This document shows positions 8,369-17,022 of a stretch of DNA of 64,000 bases, piece after piece. The notes beneath the pieces were generated by a model that had not been told where the DNA came from, did not search any database, and saw nothing but the letters and a program-made list of their open reading frames with translations. Source of the DNA: Myxococcus fulvus (GTDB taxonomy: Bacteria > Myxococcota > Myxococcia > Myxococcales > Myxococcaceae). The stretch lies in NCBI RefSeq assembly GCF_900111765.1, contig NZ_FOIB01000002.1, positions 434,001 to 498,000 of the forward strand, given 5' to 3'. Each line of letters begins with the position of its first letter. Position 1 is the stretch's first letter. A program made the translations under genes and the position numbers.

Positions 8369-9010
8369 ATGGCAGGCCCGTATGTGTATTTCTTCTTCAA
8401 GCCCGAGCGCGTCACGCTGCTGGAGGGCTTCTCCACCAAGGTCTCCGTGTGGGGCGTTCCGAAGAACAATCCCAGCGTGCCCGAGAACGTGACGCACCGG
8501 ATGTACTGCTACGTCGAGAACGGCGACACCTCGATTCGCATCTACAAGTCGAGCAATTACCTCCAGGTCTCAGGGCTGCACTACAACACCAGTCCCGCCA
8601 CTGTCACGGCGGTGCCCCTCAACGATGACCCCGAGTTCCCCCGAATCAAAACGCAGCTGAAGTGCACCGTGGAGCAGTCCGACGTGCTCATCTACGCGCC
8701 GGACGGGCACATCTACTGGATCAACCAAGAGCTGTGGCAGCAGGCCGAGAGGCTGTCGCTCACGGACCCAAGGCTGAGCAAGGATTTGCCGGTCCTGCTC
8801 AAGAACGAGACGGTGGTCGCCAACCTGCCCGTGCCGCAGGACACCTCGCTGCCCGTGAGCAGCGCCTCCGAGCGGATGGAGCCAGCCGCCGAGCCCATCA
8901 CCTGCTTCCTGCTCAACCTCAACAGCATCCTCTTGAGCTACACCCCGGGCGCGAACCTCCAGCCCGGTGAGCAGGGCCCCGTCTACCGCCACCCCGACAC
9001 CGAGCCTTGA
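8369..9010 (+). CDS. Unknown protein coupled to YcaO and TfuA
   Basis: I do not recognise this 213-residue protein. The ATG at 8369 follows GAGGTG by 5 bases. There is no signal peptide or membrane segment. The first ~130 residues are rich in short beta-strand-like runs with many aromatic, Val, Thr and Ser residues (for example GPYVYFFFKPE, TSIRIYKSSNYLQVSGL). The end is Pro/Gly-rich (SYTPGANLQPGEQGPVY). There are three cysteines, near CYVENG, KCTVEQ and ITCFLL. Its stop shares one base with the ATG of ycaO (TGATG), so it is made together with the YcaO-TfuA pair and is a candidate substrate or partner. It does not look like a short RiPP leader-core precursor. Confidence 0.7.
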   Translation: MAGPYVYFFFKPERVTLLEGFSTKVSVWGVPKNNPSVPENVTHRMYCYVENGDTSIRIYKSSNYLQVSGLHYNTSPATVTAVPLNDDPEFPRIKTQLKCTVEQSDVLIYAPDGHIYWINQELWQQAERLSLTDPRLSKDLPVLLKNETVVANLPVPQDTSLPVSSASERMEPAAEPITCFLLNLNSILLSYTPGANLQPGEQGPVYRHPDTEP

Positions 9011-10269
9011 TGCGCCCCTTCTCCCTCGACACCGGTAGCGCGTCCCCTGGGACGTCCAAGCAGTTCCGCCAGGGGACCCACCGGGTGGCGACACCCGAGC
9101 AGACGCTGGAGCGCGTGCAACGGCTCATGCCCGTCATGGGCATCACCCGCGTCGCCAACGTCACGGGGTTGGATACGATTGGCCTCCCGGTGGTGATGGT
9201 GACGCGGCCCAACGCGCGCTCACTGGCGGTGTCGCAGGGAAAGGGCACGAGCCTCGCCGCGGCGAAGGCGTCCGGGCTGATGGAGTCGGTGGAGGCGCAC
9301 CATGCCGAGCACATCACCCTGCCCCTGAAGTTGGCCACGTACAACGAGCTGCGCTTCCGCTCGCCCGTGGTCGACGTGGACAGGCTGCCTCGGCTGTCGG
9401 TGAGCCTGTTCCATCCCAACTGGCGCACGCTCTGGGTGGAGGGCGTGGACCTGCTGGGCGCGGGCCCGCTGTGGCTGCCCTTCGACCTGGTGCACACGGA
9501 CTTCACGCTGCCCCTGCCCACGGGGAGCGGCGCGTTCCTCATGAGCAGCAATGGCCTGGCCTCCGGCAATCACGTGCTCGAGGCGATGTTGCATGGGTTG
9601 TGCGAAGTGGTGGAGCGCGACGCGACGGCGCTCTGGCATGTCCGAGGAGCTCAGGCCCAGGCCGCCACGCGACTGAAGCTGGACTCGGTGGACGACGCCG
9701 GGTGTCGCCAGGTGCTGGACCTCTACGAGCGCGCGGGCGTGGCCGTGGGCGTCTGGGAGACGACGAGCGACGTCGGCGTGCCCGCGTTCAGTTGCTACAT
9801 CGTCGACCGGGAGCCGGAGCCGCTGCGCCCCGTCGCGGTGGCGGGTGGCATGGGCTGTCATCCCTCGCGAGCGGTGGCCTTGATGCGCGCCCTGACGGAG
9901 GCCGCGCAGAGCCGGCTCACGCGCATCAGCGGGGCGCGAGACGACCTGCACCGAAAGGCATACGAAGCCGCGCGCGAAGGCGTGGCGGCGGAGCGACTGC
10001 GCAAGCGGCTGGCCGAGGAGCCCGCGGTGCGGGAGTTCCACCAGGCGCCCCATCACGACGCGGACACGTTCGAGGAGGACCTCGCGTGGGTGCTCGCGAA
10101 GGTGCGCTCGGTGGGCGTGAGCCAGGTGGTGGCGGTGGACCTGACGAAGCCGGAGCTGGGATTGCCCGTCGTGCGGGTGGTGGTGCCGGGGCTGGAGACG
10201 ACGCACGAGGCGCCCGGATATCAACCGGGGCCGAGGGCACAGCAGGTGATGCGCGGAGGCGCGCGATGA
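9010..10269 (+). CDS. YcaO-family ATP-dependent cyclodehydratase/thioamidase
   Basis: YcaO enzymes phosphorylate a peptide-bond oxygen with ATP. They form azolines from Cys/Ser/Thr, or thioamides when paired with TfuA. This 419-residue protein has the YcaO core, with the nucleotide/Mg-binding S-x-G-K-G segment (SQGKGTSLAAAKASG, 75-89) followed by Glu-rich MESVEAHHAE (91-100), and a second Glu-rich helix LCEVVERDATALWH. There is no E1-like or ocin-ThiF domain, so it is the compact TfuA-associated form. Its start overlaps the upstream stop by one base and its stop overlaps the tfuA start (ATGA). Its peptide or protein substrate is not known. Confidence 0.88.
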   Translation: MRPFSLDTGSASPGTSKQFRQGTHRVATPEQTLERVQRLMPVMGITRVANVTGLDTIGLPVVMVTRPNARSLAVSQGKGTSLAAAKASGLMESVEAHHAEHITLPLKLATYNELRFRSPVVDVDRLPRLSVSLFHPNWRTLWVEGVDLLGAGPLWLPFDLVHTDFTLPLPTGSGAFLMSSNGLASGNHVLEAMLHGLCEVVERDATALWHVRGAQAQAATRLKLDSVDDAGCRQVLDLYERAGVAVGVWETTSDVGVPAFSCYIVDREPEPLRPVAVAGGMGCHPSRAVALMRALTEAAQSRLTRISGARDDLHRKAYEAAREGVAAERLRKRLAEEPAVREFHQAPHHDADTFEEDLAWVLAKVRSVGVSQVVAVDLTKPELGLPVVRVVVPGLETTHEAPGYQPGPRAQQVMRGGAR

Positions 10270-11618
10270 AGGTCTTCATCTTCACCGGCCCCACGCTGCG
10301 CGCCGAGGAGGCGAAACTGGAGCTCGACGCGGTGTACCTGCCTCCCGCGCAACAGGGCGATGTCTACCGCGCGGCGTGCGAGAAGCCGGTGGCGCTGGGC
10401 ATCATCGACGGGTTCTTCGAGCACGTGCCCTCGGTCTGGCACAAGGAGATCCTCTGGGCGATGTCGGAGGGCATCCATGTCTTCGGGGCCTCGAGCATGG
10501 GGGCGCTGCGGGCCGCGGAGCTGGCCACCTTCGGCATGGAGGGCGTGGGCTCCGTCTTCGAGGACTTCCGTCAAGGCGTGCTGGAGGACGATGACGAGGT
10601 CGCGGTGACACACGCGAGCGCCGAGCATGGCTGGCGTCCCCTGTCCGAGGCGATGGTCAACGTCCGCGCGACCCTCGTTGCGGCACGCACGGCGGGAGTG
10701 GTGAGCGAGCCTGTTCGCGCATCGCTCGAGCAGCGCGCCAAGGCGCTCTTCTACGTGGAGCGTGCGTGGCCGAAGCTGCTGTCCGAGGCCCTGCGTGAGG
10801 GGCTCCCTCGCGCGGAGGTGGAGGCACTCGAAGCCTGGCTGCCAAAGGGACGCGTGGACGTGAAGCGCGCGGACGCGGTGGCGATGCTGCGCATGATTCG
10901 CTCGCGCGTGGAGGCGGGCCTTTCGCCCAAGGAGACCCGCTTCCCCTTCCAGCACACGGATGCGTGGGAAGAGGCGCGACGGCGCGCGGCGCGGCAGCCG
11001 CTTCGACAGACGGCACGCGCCCCGGATGGCGTGGGAATCGAAGCGCTCCTCGACGAGCTTCGCCTGCGCGGAGAGCTGAAGGAGGCGCGACGGGCGAGCA
11101 TGGCACGAGCGCTCGCCGTGGAGGAGGCGCGACGACTGGGGCGCGTCCCGGATGAGAGGGAGCTGCACGCGACGAAGGAGGCGCTGAGCCACGAGCGGCA
11201 CCTCACGCCGGAGTCCTTCGAGCGGTGGAAGACGGAGCAGCACGTGGACGACGTCGCCCGGCTGCTGCGGGACGAGTCCCATGTTCGCTGGGTGGAGGCC
11301 CTCATGGAGCCGGATGTCTTGCGGCACCTCGCCGACCACCTGCGGCTGACGGGCGAGTACGCCGCCTTGCTGGAGCGCGCGCGCGACAAGGAGCAGGTGC
11401 TCGACGCGGCGGGACTCTCGCTGCCCAAGCTGGAGGACGCGGGCATCACCGAGGGCGCGCTGTGGGCCTGGTACTTCGAGGAGAACCAGGGACGCATGGT
11501 GCCCGCGCAGTTGGAGCAGGCCGCGCGCGACGAGGGCTTCGCCGACGTGGCCTCCATGCGCAGGGCCGCGCTGCGCGAGCTTTGCTACGTCCTCACGAAG
11601 GCGGGCGCGGCGGCCTGA
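10266..11618 (+). CDS. TfuA-related protein, YcaO partner
   Basis: TfuA proteins act with YcaO in thioamide formation (shown for thioviridamide-type peptides and methyl-coenzyme M reductase) and are thought to help deliver sulfide. The N-terminal ~170 residues match the TfuA core: VFIFTGPTL at the start, IIDGFFEHVPSVWHKEI, and GASSMGALRAAEL. The remaining ~280 residues are a long helical, charged extension unique to this larger form, 450 residues in all. The ATG at 10266 overlaps the ycaO stop as ATGA. The in-frame region upstream is a shadow of ycaO. A hairpin follows the gene at 11667. Confidence 0.88.
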   Translation: MKVFIFTGPTLRAEEAKLELDAVYLPPAQQGDVYRAACEKPVALGIIDGFFEHVPSVWHKEILWAMSEGIHVFGASSMGALRAAELATFGMEGVGSVFEDFRQGVLEDDDEVAVTHASAEHGWRPLSEAMVNVRATLVAARTAGVVSEPVRASLEQRAKALFYVERAWPKLLSEALREGLPRAEVEALEAWLPKGRVDVKRADAVAMLRMIRSRVEAGLSPKETRFPFQHTDAWEEARRRAARQPLRQTARAPDGVGIEALLDELRLRGELKEARRASMARALAVEEARRLGRVPDERELHATKEALSHERHLTPESFERWKTEQHVDDVARLLRDESHVRWVEALMEPDVLRHLADHLRLTGEYAALLERARDKEQVLDAAGLSLPKLEDAGITEGALWAWYFEENQGRMVPAQLEQAARDEGFADVASMRRAALRELCYVLTKAGAAA

Positions 11619-11666
11619 GGCTGCGACGACGGAGGGCGCCTCCTCGGCTTCAGCGGGGAGCCCCGC

Positions 11667-11685
11667 GGAGCGGACTGTCCGCTCC
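11667..11685. terminator. Hairpin between convergent tfuA and methyltransferase
   Basis: GGAGCGGA-CTG-TCCGCTCC is a perfect 8-bp stem with a 3-base loop in the 88-bp gap between two convergent genes. There is no T tract, so the terminator call is moderate. Its symmetry would suit both strands. Confidence 0.5.
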
Positions 11686-11706
11686 AGGGGTACCCCGCCC
11701 GCGCCG

Positions 11707-12561
11707 TTACTTCTTCGTCGAGACGGTGGCGCGCTTGCGACTCGCGGGCTTCTTCGTCTCCACCACCGAGGCCTCCGCGGGCACCGGCTGCAGGACGAAG
11801 ACCCGGTCCAACCGTCGGCTGCCGCGCTCGACGGGCGCGCTCAGGTCGTAGTCGAAGTCATACGCCTCCACCACGCGCAGCCCCGCGTTGCGGAACAACC
11901 GGTTCGCCTGCGCTGCGTCGTACGTCCTGAAGAACCAGGTCGTCTCGATGAGCCAATCCTTTCCCGGCCCGGTGATTCGCAGCCGGTTGCGCATGGGCGA
12001 GCGGCGGGCGCGCCGGTCCGGCAGGCCTTCGTGCGTGTTGCAGACGACCTTGTCCTTGCCCACCTTCCCCAGCCAGCGCTCGTGCTCGGCCGAGGTCCGC
12101 GCGTAGTCGGTGAGGTGGAAGCCCAGCACGTAGAGCCCCTGGGGCTTGAGCAGCCGCCGCGTCCCCTTCAGGTGCGCCAGCGCCGCCGCCTCGCTGTCCA
12201 GGTAGCGGAAGGTGGAGACCAGGTTGTGCGCGACGTCCACCTTGCCCTCCAGCGAGGGCTCGAAGAACTCCTCCATGCGCGACACGGAGAGCTTCGCCTG
12301 ACGGCGACGCGCGGGCGTCAGCCGCTTGCGCGCATGCGCGAGCATCGCCTCGGAGATGTCGTAACCGGTGACCTTCAATCCCCGACTCGTGGCCTCGGCC
12401 ACCAGGCGACCGGCGCCGCACGCGGGCTCCAACCACTGCTTGCCCCCCGTGCCGTGCCGTTCGCTCAGCGCCTGGAGGAAGTCCACCTCGCGCACGGTGT
12501 CGGTGCCGAAGATGGCTTCGTAGTACTCGGGGTGCTCATACCAGTCGGTGCGTTTTTCCAT
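11707..12561 (-). CDS. Class I SAM-dependent methyltransferase
   Basis: A 284-residue methyltransferase with the SAM-binding motif LEPACGAGRL (44-53), the acidic end of strand 2 in GYDISEAML, and later DVAHNLVSTFRYL. This is the Rossmann pattern of class I enzymes of the methyltransf_25/11 type. The substrate is unknown. The last ~25 residues are Lys/Arg-rich (KKPASRKRATVSTKK) and may bind nucleic acid or an acidic partner. It is convergent with tfuA across a hairpin, and the next gene on this strand lies 75 bp upstream. No clear ribosome binding site precedes the chosen ATG. Confidence 0.85.
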   Translation of the reverse strand: MEKRTDWYEHPEYYEAIFGTDTVREVDFLQALSERHGTGGKQWLEPACGAGRLVAEATSRGLKVTGYDISEAMLAHARKRLTPARRRQAKLSVSRMEEFFEPSLEGKVDVAHNLVSTFRYLDSEAAALAHLKGTRRLLKPQGLYVLGFHLTDYARTSAEHERWLGKVGKDKVVCNTHEGLPDRRARRSPMRNRLRITGPGKDWLIETTWFFRTYDAAQANRLFRNAGLRVVEAYDFDYDLSAPVERGSRRLDRVFVLQPVPAEASVVETKKPASRKRATVSTKK

Positions 12562-12636
12562 GGGAGGCGTGCCCGCTCGGGCGCGCGCATCCTCCGGTCC
12601 TCCGGCTCGAAAGCCAAGTCAAAGCGTGCCTCGGCC

Positions 12637-13695
12637 TCACGCGGGCTCGTGCTCCGCTGACACCAGCGACGGGCGCTCCGACATCGCCTCGCGCAGGCGC
12701 CCCCCGAACATCCGGCGCAGGAGCACCATGCCCAGCGGCAGTGGCAGCCACAGCGTGTACCCGCGCAGCAACATCACCGCGGTGAGCCCCACCTCCACCG
12801 GCACGCCCAGCGACGACAGCGTGCCCACCGCGGTGGCCTCGAACGTGCCCACGCCTCCGGGGATGATGCTCAGGGTCATCACCAGCGTCGCCAGCATGAA
12901 CGCGGAGAACACGGCGGCGAAGTCCACCGGGTGCCCCACCGCCTGGAACATGCATGACAACGTGAGCGCATCCAGCGCGAAGGTCGCGAGCTGGAACGCG
13001 CTCGCGCGGACCAACAGCCAGGTGTCTCGCACCAGCGCGGGCGACACCTGGGAGATGGACTCGAGCAGCGAGGTGAGCCCCGGGATGCGACGCGCCCAGC
13101 GCGGCGGCTGCCACCCACCATGCCGCGTCAGCCAGAGGATGCCGAACGGCACCGCGCAGGCGAGCACCGCGAAGGCCGTGGCCAGTCCGAGGATGGCCGC
13201 GTGCAGCGACGCGCGATACCAGAGGATGAAGATGGACACCGCCACGGCCACGGCGTGCGCCAGGTAGAAGGACACCATGTCGACCAGCAGCGCGCCCGTG
13301 GCCACCCGGGGCGGCGCGCCTTCCCGCTGGAGCCCCTTCATCACCACCACCGAGCCCCCGATGCCCGCGGTGGGCACCAGCTGGTCGAACGAGAGCTTCA
13401 TCAAGGCCAGGCCCGCGGTGCGCAGCCAGGGCGCCTTCACGCCCTCTACCTCCAGCACCACCCGCCAGCATCCCGCCATCGTCAGGTACGAGAGGAACTG
13501 GAGCACCACGCCCACCAGCAGCCACTCCGGCCGCGCGCGCTGGAGCATCTGGGCGAACTGCTTCTCCTCCCCGAAGCGCAGCACCACGAACGCCGTGAAG
13601 GCGACGAGCAGCACCACGCCCGGCAACCAGCCCCACACGCTGTGTCGCCGAGAGCCGGGCTCCGACGGGTCGCGCGCGGAGCCGTCATCCGGCAT
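12637..13695 (-). CDS. Lysylphosphatidylglycerol synthase-type / flippase-like membrane protein (UPF0104)
   Basis: A 352-residue integral membrane protein with about eight hydrophobic segments. The pattern matches the LPG synthase transmembrane (flippase-like) family: an early TM (GWLPGVVLLVAFTAFVVL), the conserved LVPTAGIGGSVVVMKGL loop, and the late STIPGGVGTFE-like segment, here SIIPGGVGTFEATAV. Members translocate or modify lipids in the inner membrane; the lipid here is unknown. The start at 13695 is chosen because GAGGA lies 7 bases before it, while the upstream in-frame ATG at 13713 has no such site. A CBS-domain gene lies just upstream on the same strand (37-bp gap), so the two are probably co-transcribed. 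Confidence 0.85.
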   Translation of the reverse strand: MPDDGSARDPSEPGSRRHSVWGWLPGVVLLVAFTAFVVLRFGEEKQFAQMLQRARPEWLLVGVVLQFLSYLTMAGCWRVVLEVEGVKAPWLRTAGLALMKLSFDQLVPTAGIGGSVVVMKGLQREGAPPRVATGALLVDMVSFYLAHAVAVAVSIFILWYRASLHAAILGLATAFAVLACAVPFGILWLTRHGGWQPPRWARRIPGLTSLLESISQVSPALVRDTWLLVRASAFQLATFALDALTLSCMFQAVGHPVDFAAVFSAFMLATLVMTLSIIPGGVGTFEATAVGTLSSLGVPVEVGLTAVMLLRGYTLWLPLPLGMVLLRRMFGGRLREAMSERPSLVSAEHEPA

Positions 13696-13732
13696 GGAAG
13701 CGTCCTCGTGCATGGGCGCGCACCGGCCCGCC

Positions 13733-14170
13733 CTAGTGAGCGGAGGCCTCCGACGCGTCTCCCCGGCGGGCCTCCGCGGCCGTCAGCAGCCTCGCGGCCA
13801 TGCGCATGAAGTCCGCCTCGGTGATGATGCCCACCAGCCTGCGCTCGCGGTCCACCACGGGCAGACAGCCGAAGCGATGGTCCAGGAGCTTGTAGATGGC
13901 CTCTCGCACCGGCAGGTCCGGCCGCACCATCTCCACGTCTCGTGACATGAGGCGGGTGACGGAGATGGGCTCGTGGCCGGGCGCCGCGAGCTGACGCGAC
14001 AGCGCGCGGAGGAGGTCGCGATGGCTCACCATCCCCACCAGCCGGCCGTCGCGCACCACGGGCAGGTGGCGGATGTGATGGAGCTTCAACAAGTCGTCCA
14101 CACGGACCAGGTCATCGGTCTCGTCCAGCGTGACGACATCCCGGGTCATCAGGTCGCCCACGGTGAGCAT
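13733..14170 (-). CDS. Two-CBS-domain protein
   Basis: A 145-residue protein made almost entirely of a pair of CBS motifs (MLTVGDLMTRDVVTL... and VTRLMSRDVEMVRPD...). Each ends in the typical LVGMVSHRDLL or LVGIITEADFM strand-helix. CBS pairs bind adenine nucleotides and act as energy sensors, often on a partner protein. The start at 14170 follows GAGGAGG by a suitable distance; an in-frame extension of nine residues upstream is less likely. It sits upstream of the flippase-like gene in the same orientation. Its target is not identifiable here. Confidence 0.88.
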   Translation of the reverse strand: MLTVGDLMTRDVVTLDETDDLVRVDDLLKLHHIRHLPVVRDGRLVGMVSHRDLLRALSRQLAAPGHEPISVTRLMSRDVEMVRPDLPVREAIYKLLDHRFGCLPVVDRERRLVGIITEADFMRMAARLLTAAEARRGDASEASAH

Positions 14171-14472
14171 GACGTGTCCGCCTCCTCGTCGGGCCACGAG
14201 CCCCGCGCACCTCGCGCCGCTCGGGCCGACTCTTCCCGAGGGTGCGTCCTCGCCCCCGTTCGCGCAGCGACAGGGCGGGCAGACGGACAGGGGGCCGGCG
14301 CTGTCTCACGCCCGGGTCGGACGCTCGACACCGAAAGTGTCAATCACGAGCGCCCGGCAGGCTGCTCGGTCGTCGTCGAGCCAAAGCCTCTCCCCTTGAA
14401 TTCACAGCCACCCTGACGCGTCACCAGGACAGTGGAACAGCGGCAAGGCCGCCTCTGCTGGAGACACTCGCA
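14171..14472. promoter_or_regulatory. Divergent intergenic region between CBS protein and response regulator
   Basis: No gene is supported in these 302 bp. The right half is less GC-rich (CTTGAATTCACAG near 14395) and probably carries the promoter of the response regulator. I could not assign -35/-10 elements with confidence. Confidence 0.3.
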
Positions 14473-14856
14473 ATGGCTCTCATCCTTCTCGTCGACGATG
14501 ACTCCACCCTTCTCGAGATCTACACCGAGGCCCTCCGGGGTGAGGGCTGGGAGGTGGCCTCGGCCCGCGACGGTGAGATGGCCCTCGCGCTCGCGCAGGC
14601 ACTCCCCCCGGACCTCATCCTCACCGACGTGTCGATGCCGGGGATGAACGGCCTGGAGCTGTGCCGGCACCTGCGCGCCGATGAGACGCTGCGCCACGTC
14701 CCGCGCATCGTCCACAGCAGCATGGAGCGGCTCGCGAGCCTCTCGGGCGACGTCTTCCTGAGGAAGTCCGGGGACCTGACCGAGCTGCTCGCCTGCATCA
14801 CCCGGTGCCTGTCGCAAAGCTCGCTCGTCCCCACGATGCCGGCGGCGGCGGCGTGA
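14473..14856 (+). CDS. Single-domain response regulator
   Basis: A 127-residue CheY-like receiver with no output domain. The acidic pocket is DDDST near the N-terminus, the phospho-acceptor Asp is in LILTDVSMPGMNG, and the conserved Lys is in FLRKSGD. The usual Thr/Ser position reads IVHSSME. It ends in a short Ala-rich tail (TMPAAAA). Such stand-alone receivers pass phosphoryl groups between kinases or bind effectors. There is no histidine kinase gene beside it. The ATG at 14473 is the only start that fits the domain boundary. Confidence 0.88.
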   Translation: MALILLVDDDSTLLEIYTEALRGEGWEVASARDGEMALALAQALPPDLILTDVSMPGMNGLELCRHLRADETLRHVPRIVHSSMERLASLSGDVFLRKSGDLTELLACITRCLSQSSLVPTMPAAAA

Positions 14857-14917
14857 GCCTCCACTCCGCCGCGAAGACCCCCTCGGGCCTCCTCGACGAC
14901 AGGGAGGCTCGAGGACC

Positions 14918-15691
14918 TCAGTGCGCCGGGTGGCCCACCAGCCGCGCCAGCGCGAACATGAGCGCCAGGCCCACGAAGAGCGCCAACACGTTGCGGCCCG
15001 GCTGGTCCTTGCCGTGGCGGTGCACGTGCGGCAGCAGGTCCGACACGGCGATGTACAGGAACGTGCCCGCGGAGAACGCGAGCGCCTTGGGCGCCATGCT
15101 CTCGAAGCGCAGCACCGCGTCGAAGCCGAAGTAGATGAGCGCGCCCGCGGGCACCATCAGCCCGTACAGCGTGGAGAGCAGGAGGATGGACCCCTTCGAG
15201 CGACCCTCCGTCTTCAGGATGGACGCGAGCGACAGCGCCGAGGGCACCTTGTGCGCGACAATGGCGATGAGCGCCATCAACCCGACGCCCTCCTCCACCG
15301 CCGAGCCCAGCGCGATTCCGTCGAACAGCGTGTGCGTGGACAGGCCGAGGAACGCCGTGAGCCCCAGCACCTGGCCGGGCTCCGTGTGACGGCCGTGGCC
15401 GGACATGTGGTCGCCGGGCAGGTCCTCCCCCGCGTGCGCCACCAGGTAGCGCTCCAGCACCAACAAGAAGACGAAGCCCCCGGGCACCAGCGCGAAGGCC
15501 CACCAGCCTCCGCCCTCGTACGCCTCCGGGAGCATGTGGAAGAACGCCGCGCCCAACATCACTCCGGCGGCGAAGGCCAGGAAGCGGACCAACTGCGTCT
15601 GCTTCTGGTTCCACAGCACCACCAGCGCGCCCAACAGCGCGCCGATGACGACGATGAGTGAGTAGAGGGCCACCGTGGCCAGGACCGACAT
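14918..15691 (-). CDS. ZIP family metal transporter
   Basis: A 257-residue inner-membrane protein with eight predicted hydrophobic segments, the size and layout of ZIP transporters, which bring Zn2+ (or Fe2+/Mn2+) into the cytoplasm. The metal site in TM4 is visible as HTLFDGIALG and that in TM5 as AHKVPSALSLAS. The loop between TM3 and TM4 is His-rich (DHMSGHGRHTEPG), as is common for metal loading. No Zur-type box was recognised. It stands alone between a convergent response regulator and the envelope operon on the same strand. Confidence 0.9.
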   Translation of the reverse strand: MSVLATVALYSLIVVIGALLGALVVLWNQKQTQLVRFLAFAAGVMLGAAFFHMLPEAYEGGGWWAFALVPGGFVFLLVLERYLVAHAGEDLPGDHMSGHGRHTEPGQVLGLTAFLGLSTHTLFDGIALGSAVEEGVGLMALIAIVAHKVPSALSLASILKTEGRSKGSILLLSTLYGLMVPAGALIYFGFDAVLRFESMAPKALAFSAGTFLYIAVSDLLPHVHRHGKDQPGRNVLALFVGLALMFALARLVGHPAH

Positions 15692-15722
15692 GGGGCGCGC
15701 ACCCTACAACAAATCCGTCACG

Positions 15723-16976
15723 TCAGTAGTAGCGCCTCACCACCAACAATCCGACGCGTCCCGGCTTCACGTCCACCGTGTGCTCCGACACCCTCCCGCC
15801 CCCCTCCACCCGCACCACGTGGCTCCCCGCCGCCACCCGGAAGCGGGCCACCTGGAACTCCGCAGGCAGGGAAAGCCAGGAACGCAGGTCCGCGGCGTTC
15901 CCGGCGTTGAGGATGAGGAACGCCAGCGCGCCCAGCTCCTCGCTCTTGGTCGCCGCGCCCACGCCCGCCGCCAGGCCCGCCTTCACGGCCACGCCGGCAA
16001 TCTGCTTCGCCAGCATCCCGCCGATGCGCGTGTCCAGGTGCAGCCGCGCCACGTCCGCCATGGACGTCACCGTGACGGCGCGCACGTGCTGCTCGCCCAG
16101 CGTCACGCCCACCTGCGGCGCGCTGCCCCTGTCCCGGTAGACGGGCACCTCGATGAGGCTGCCGCCGTTGACGTCGCGCGACGCGGGCTGCTTCTCCGGG
16201 GAGAGCCCCGCCTCCACGACGACGACGATTTGGGCTTCGTCCCGCGCCAGCGGAGGGTGCTCCACGCCGGGGTACTTCGCCTTCAGCTCCTCGTAGAGCT
16301 GGTCCCTCCCGGTGTACTTCGCCAGTCGGAGCAGCGGCTCCGCCAGCTCGCCCAGCCGGGGCTCCAGCTCATACGCCTTCGCATAGTCGATGTAGGCCGC
16401 GTCCCAGTCACGCTGGTCCTCGCGGATGACGCCGCCCAGGTAGCGGGCGATGGCGAGCTGCTGGTACGGCTTCTTCTCCTCGACGACCATCTTCTGGAGG
16501 CGCTCGTTGACCTGGCGCACCTCCACCATGGCCGCCTCGTCATCGCCCAGCTCCGCGTAGTTGAGCGCCTGGACGACGGAGATCATCAGCTTCTCGAAGT
16601 CCTCGCCGCGGTAGGCGCGCTGGCGCTCGTTGGTCACCAGCGCCCCGGCCTCCTCGCTGACGGAGACGGCGTCGAGCTGCGCGCTGAGCTTCTCCGCCTG
16701 CTCCAGCACCGCGTTGCTCTCCGCCCACTTGCGGGCCGAGTGCAGCACCATCCCCTTGTCCAACAGGATGAGCAGCGTGTCCTTCGACGAGCCGTCCTTG
16801 AACAGGGCATCCAGCTCGGACAGGGCCTCGTTGTAGCGCCCCGATTGATACGACTCACGGACGCCGCGCGTGCGGGACACGTAGTCCCCCGCGCAGCCGG
16901 ACAACAGCAGCACGCTCACCAGCGCGAGCGAGCCCCAACCACGGGGGCGCGCCGGAGGGTGGTGGAGAGGAATCAT
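15723..16976 (-). CDS. COG3014-like TPR lipoprotein
   Basis: A lipoprotein of 417 residues: the signal peptide ends in the lipobox LLLSGC. Residues ~25-230 form TPR-like helices (YNEALSELDALFKDG, DWDAAYIDYAKAYELEP), and the C-terminal part is beta-rich with a hydrophobic Gly/Ala segment. The architecture matches COG3014 lipoproteins, often encoded beside LpoB-like proteins as here. It probably sits in the outer membrane and takes part in envelope or peptidoglycan assembly. It is the last gene of a four-gene operon. An in-frame GTG at 16997 would add seven residues; 16976 gives a normal signal peptide. Confidence 0.75.
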   Translation of the reverse strand: MIPLHHPPARPRGWGSLALVSVLLLSGCAGDYVSRTRGVRESYQSGRYNEALSELDALFKDGSSKDTLLILLDKGMVLHSARKWAESNAVLEQAEKLSAQLDAVSVSEEAGALVTNERQRAYRGEDFEKLMISVVQALNYAELGDDEAAMVEVRQVNERLQKMVVEEKKPYQQLAIARYLGGVIREDQRDWDAAYIDYAKAYELEPRLGELAEPLLRLAKYTGRDQLYEELKAKYPGVEHPPLARDEAQIVVVVEAGLSPEKQPASRDVNGGSLIEVPVYRDRGSAPQVGVTLGEQHVRAVTVTSMADVARLHLDTRIGGMLAKQIAGVAVKAGLAAGVGAATKSEELGALAFLILNAGNAADLRSWLSLPAEFQVARFRVAAGSHVVRVEGGGRVSEHTVDVKPGRVGLLVVRRYY

Positions 16977-17022
16977 GAGCAGTCGAGCCTTCACCACGAG
17001 CCGGCGGCCACCGTCGACGGAG

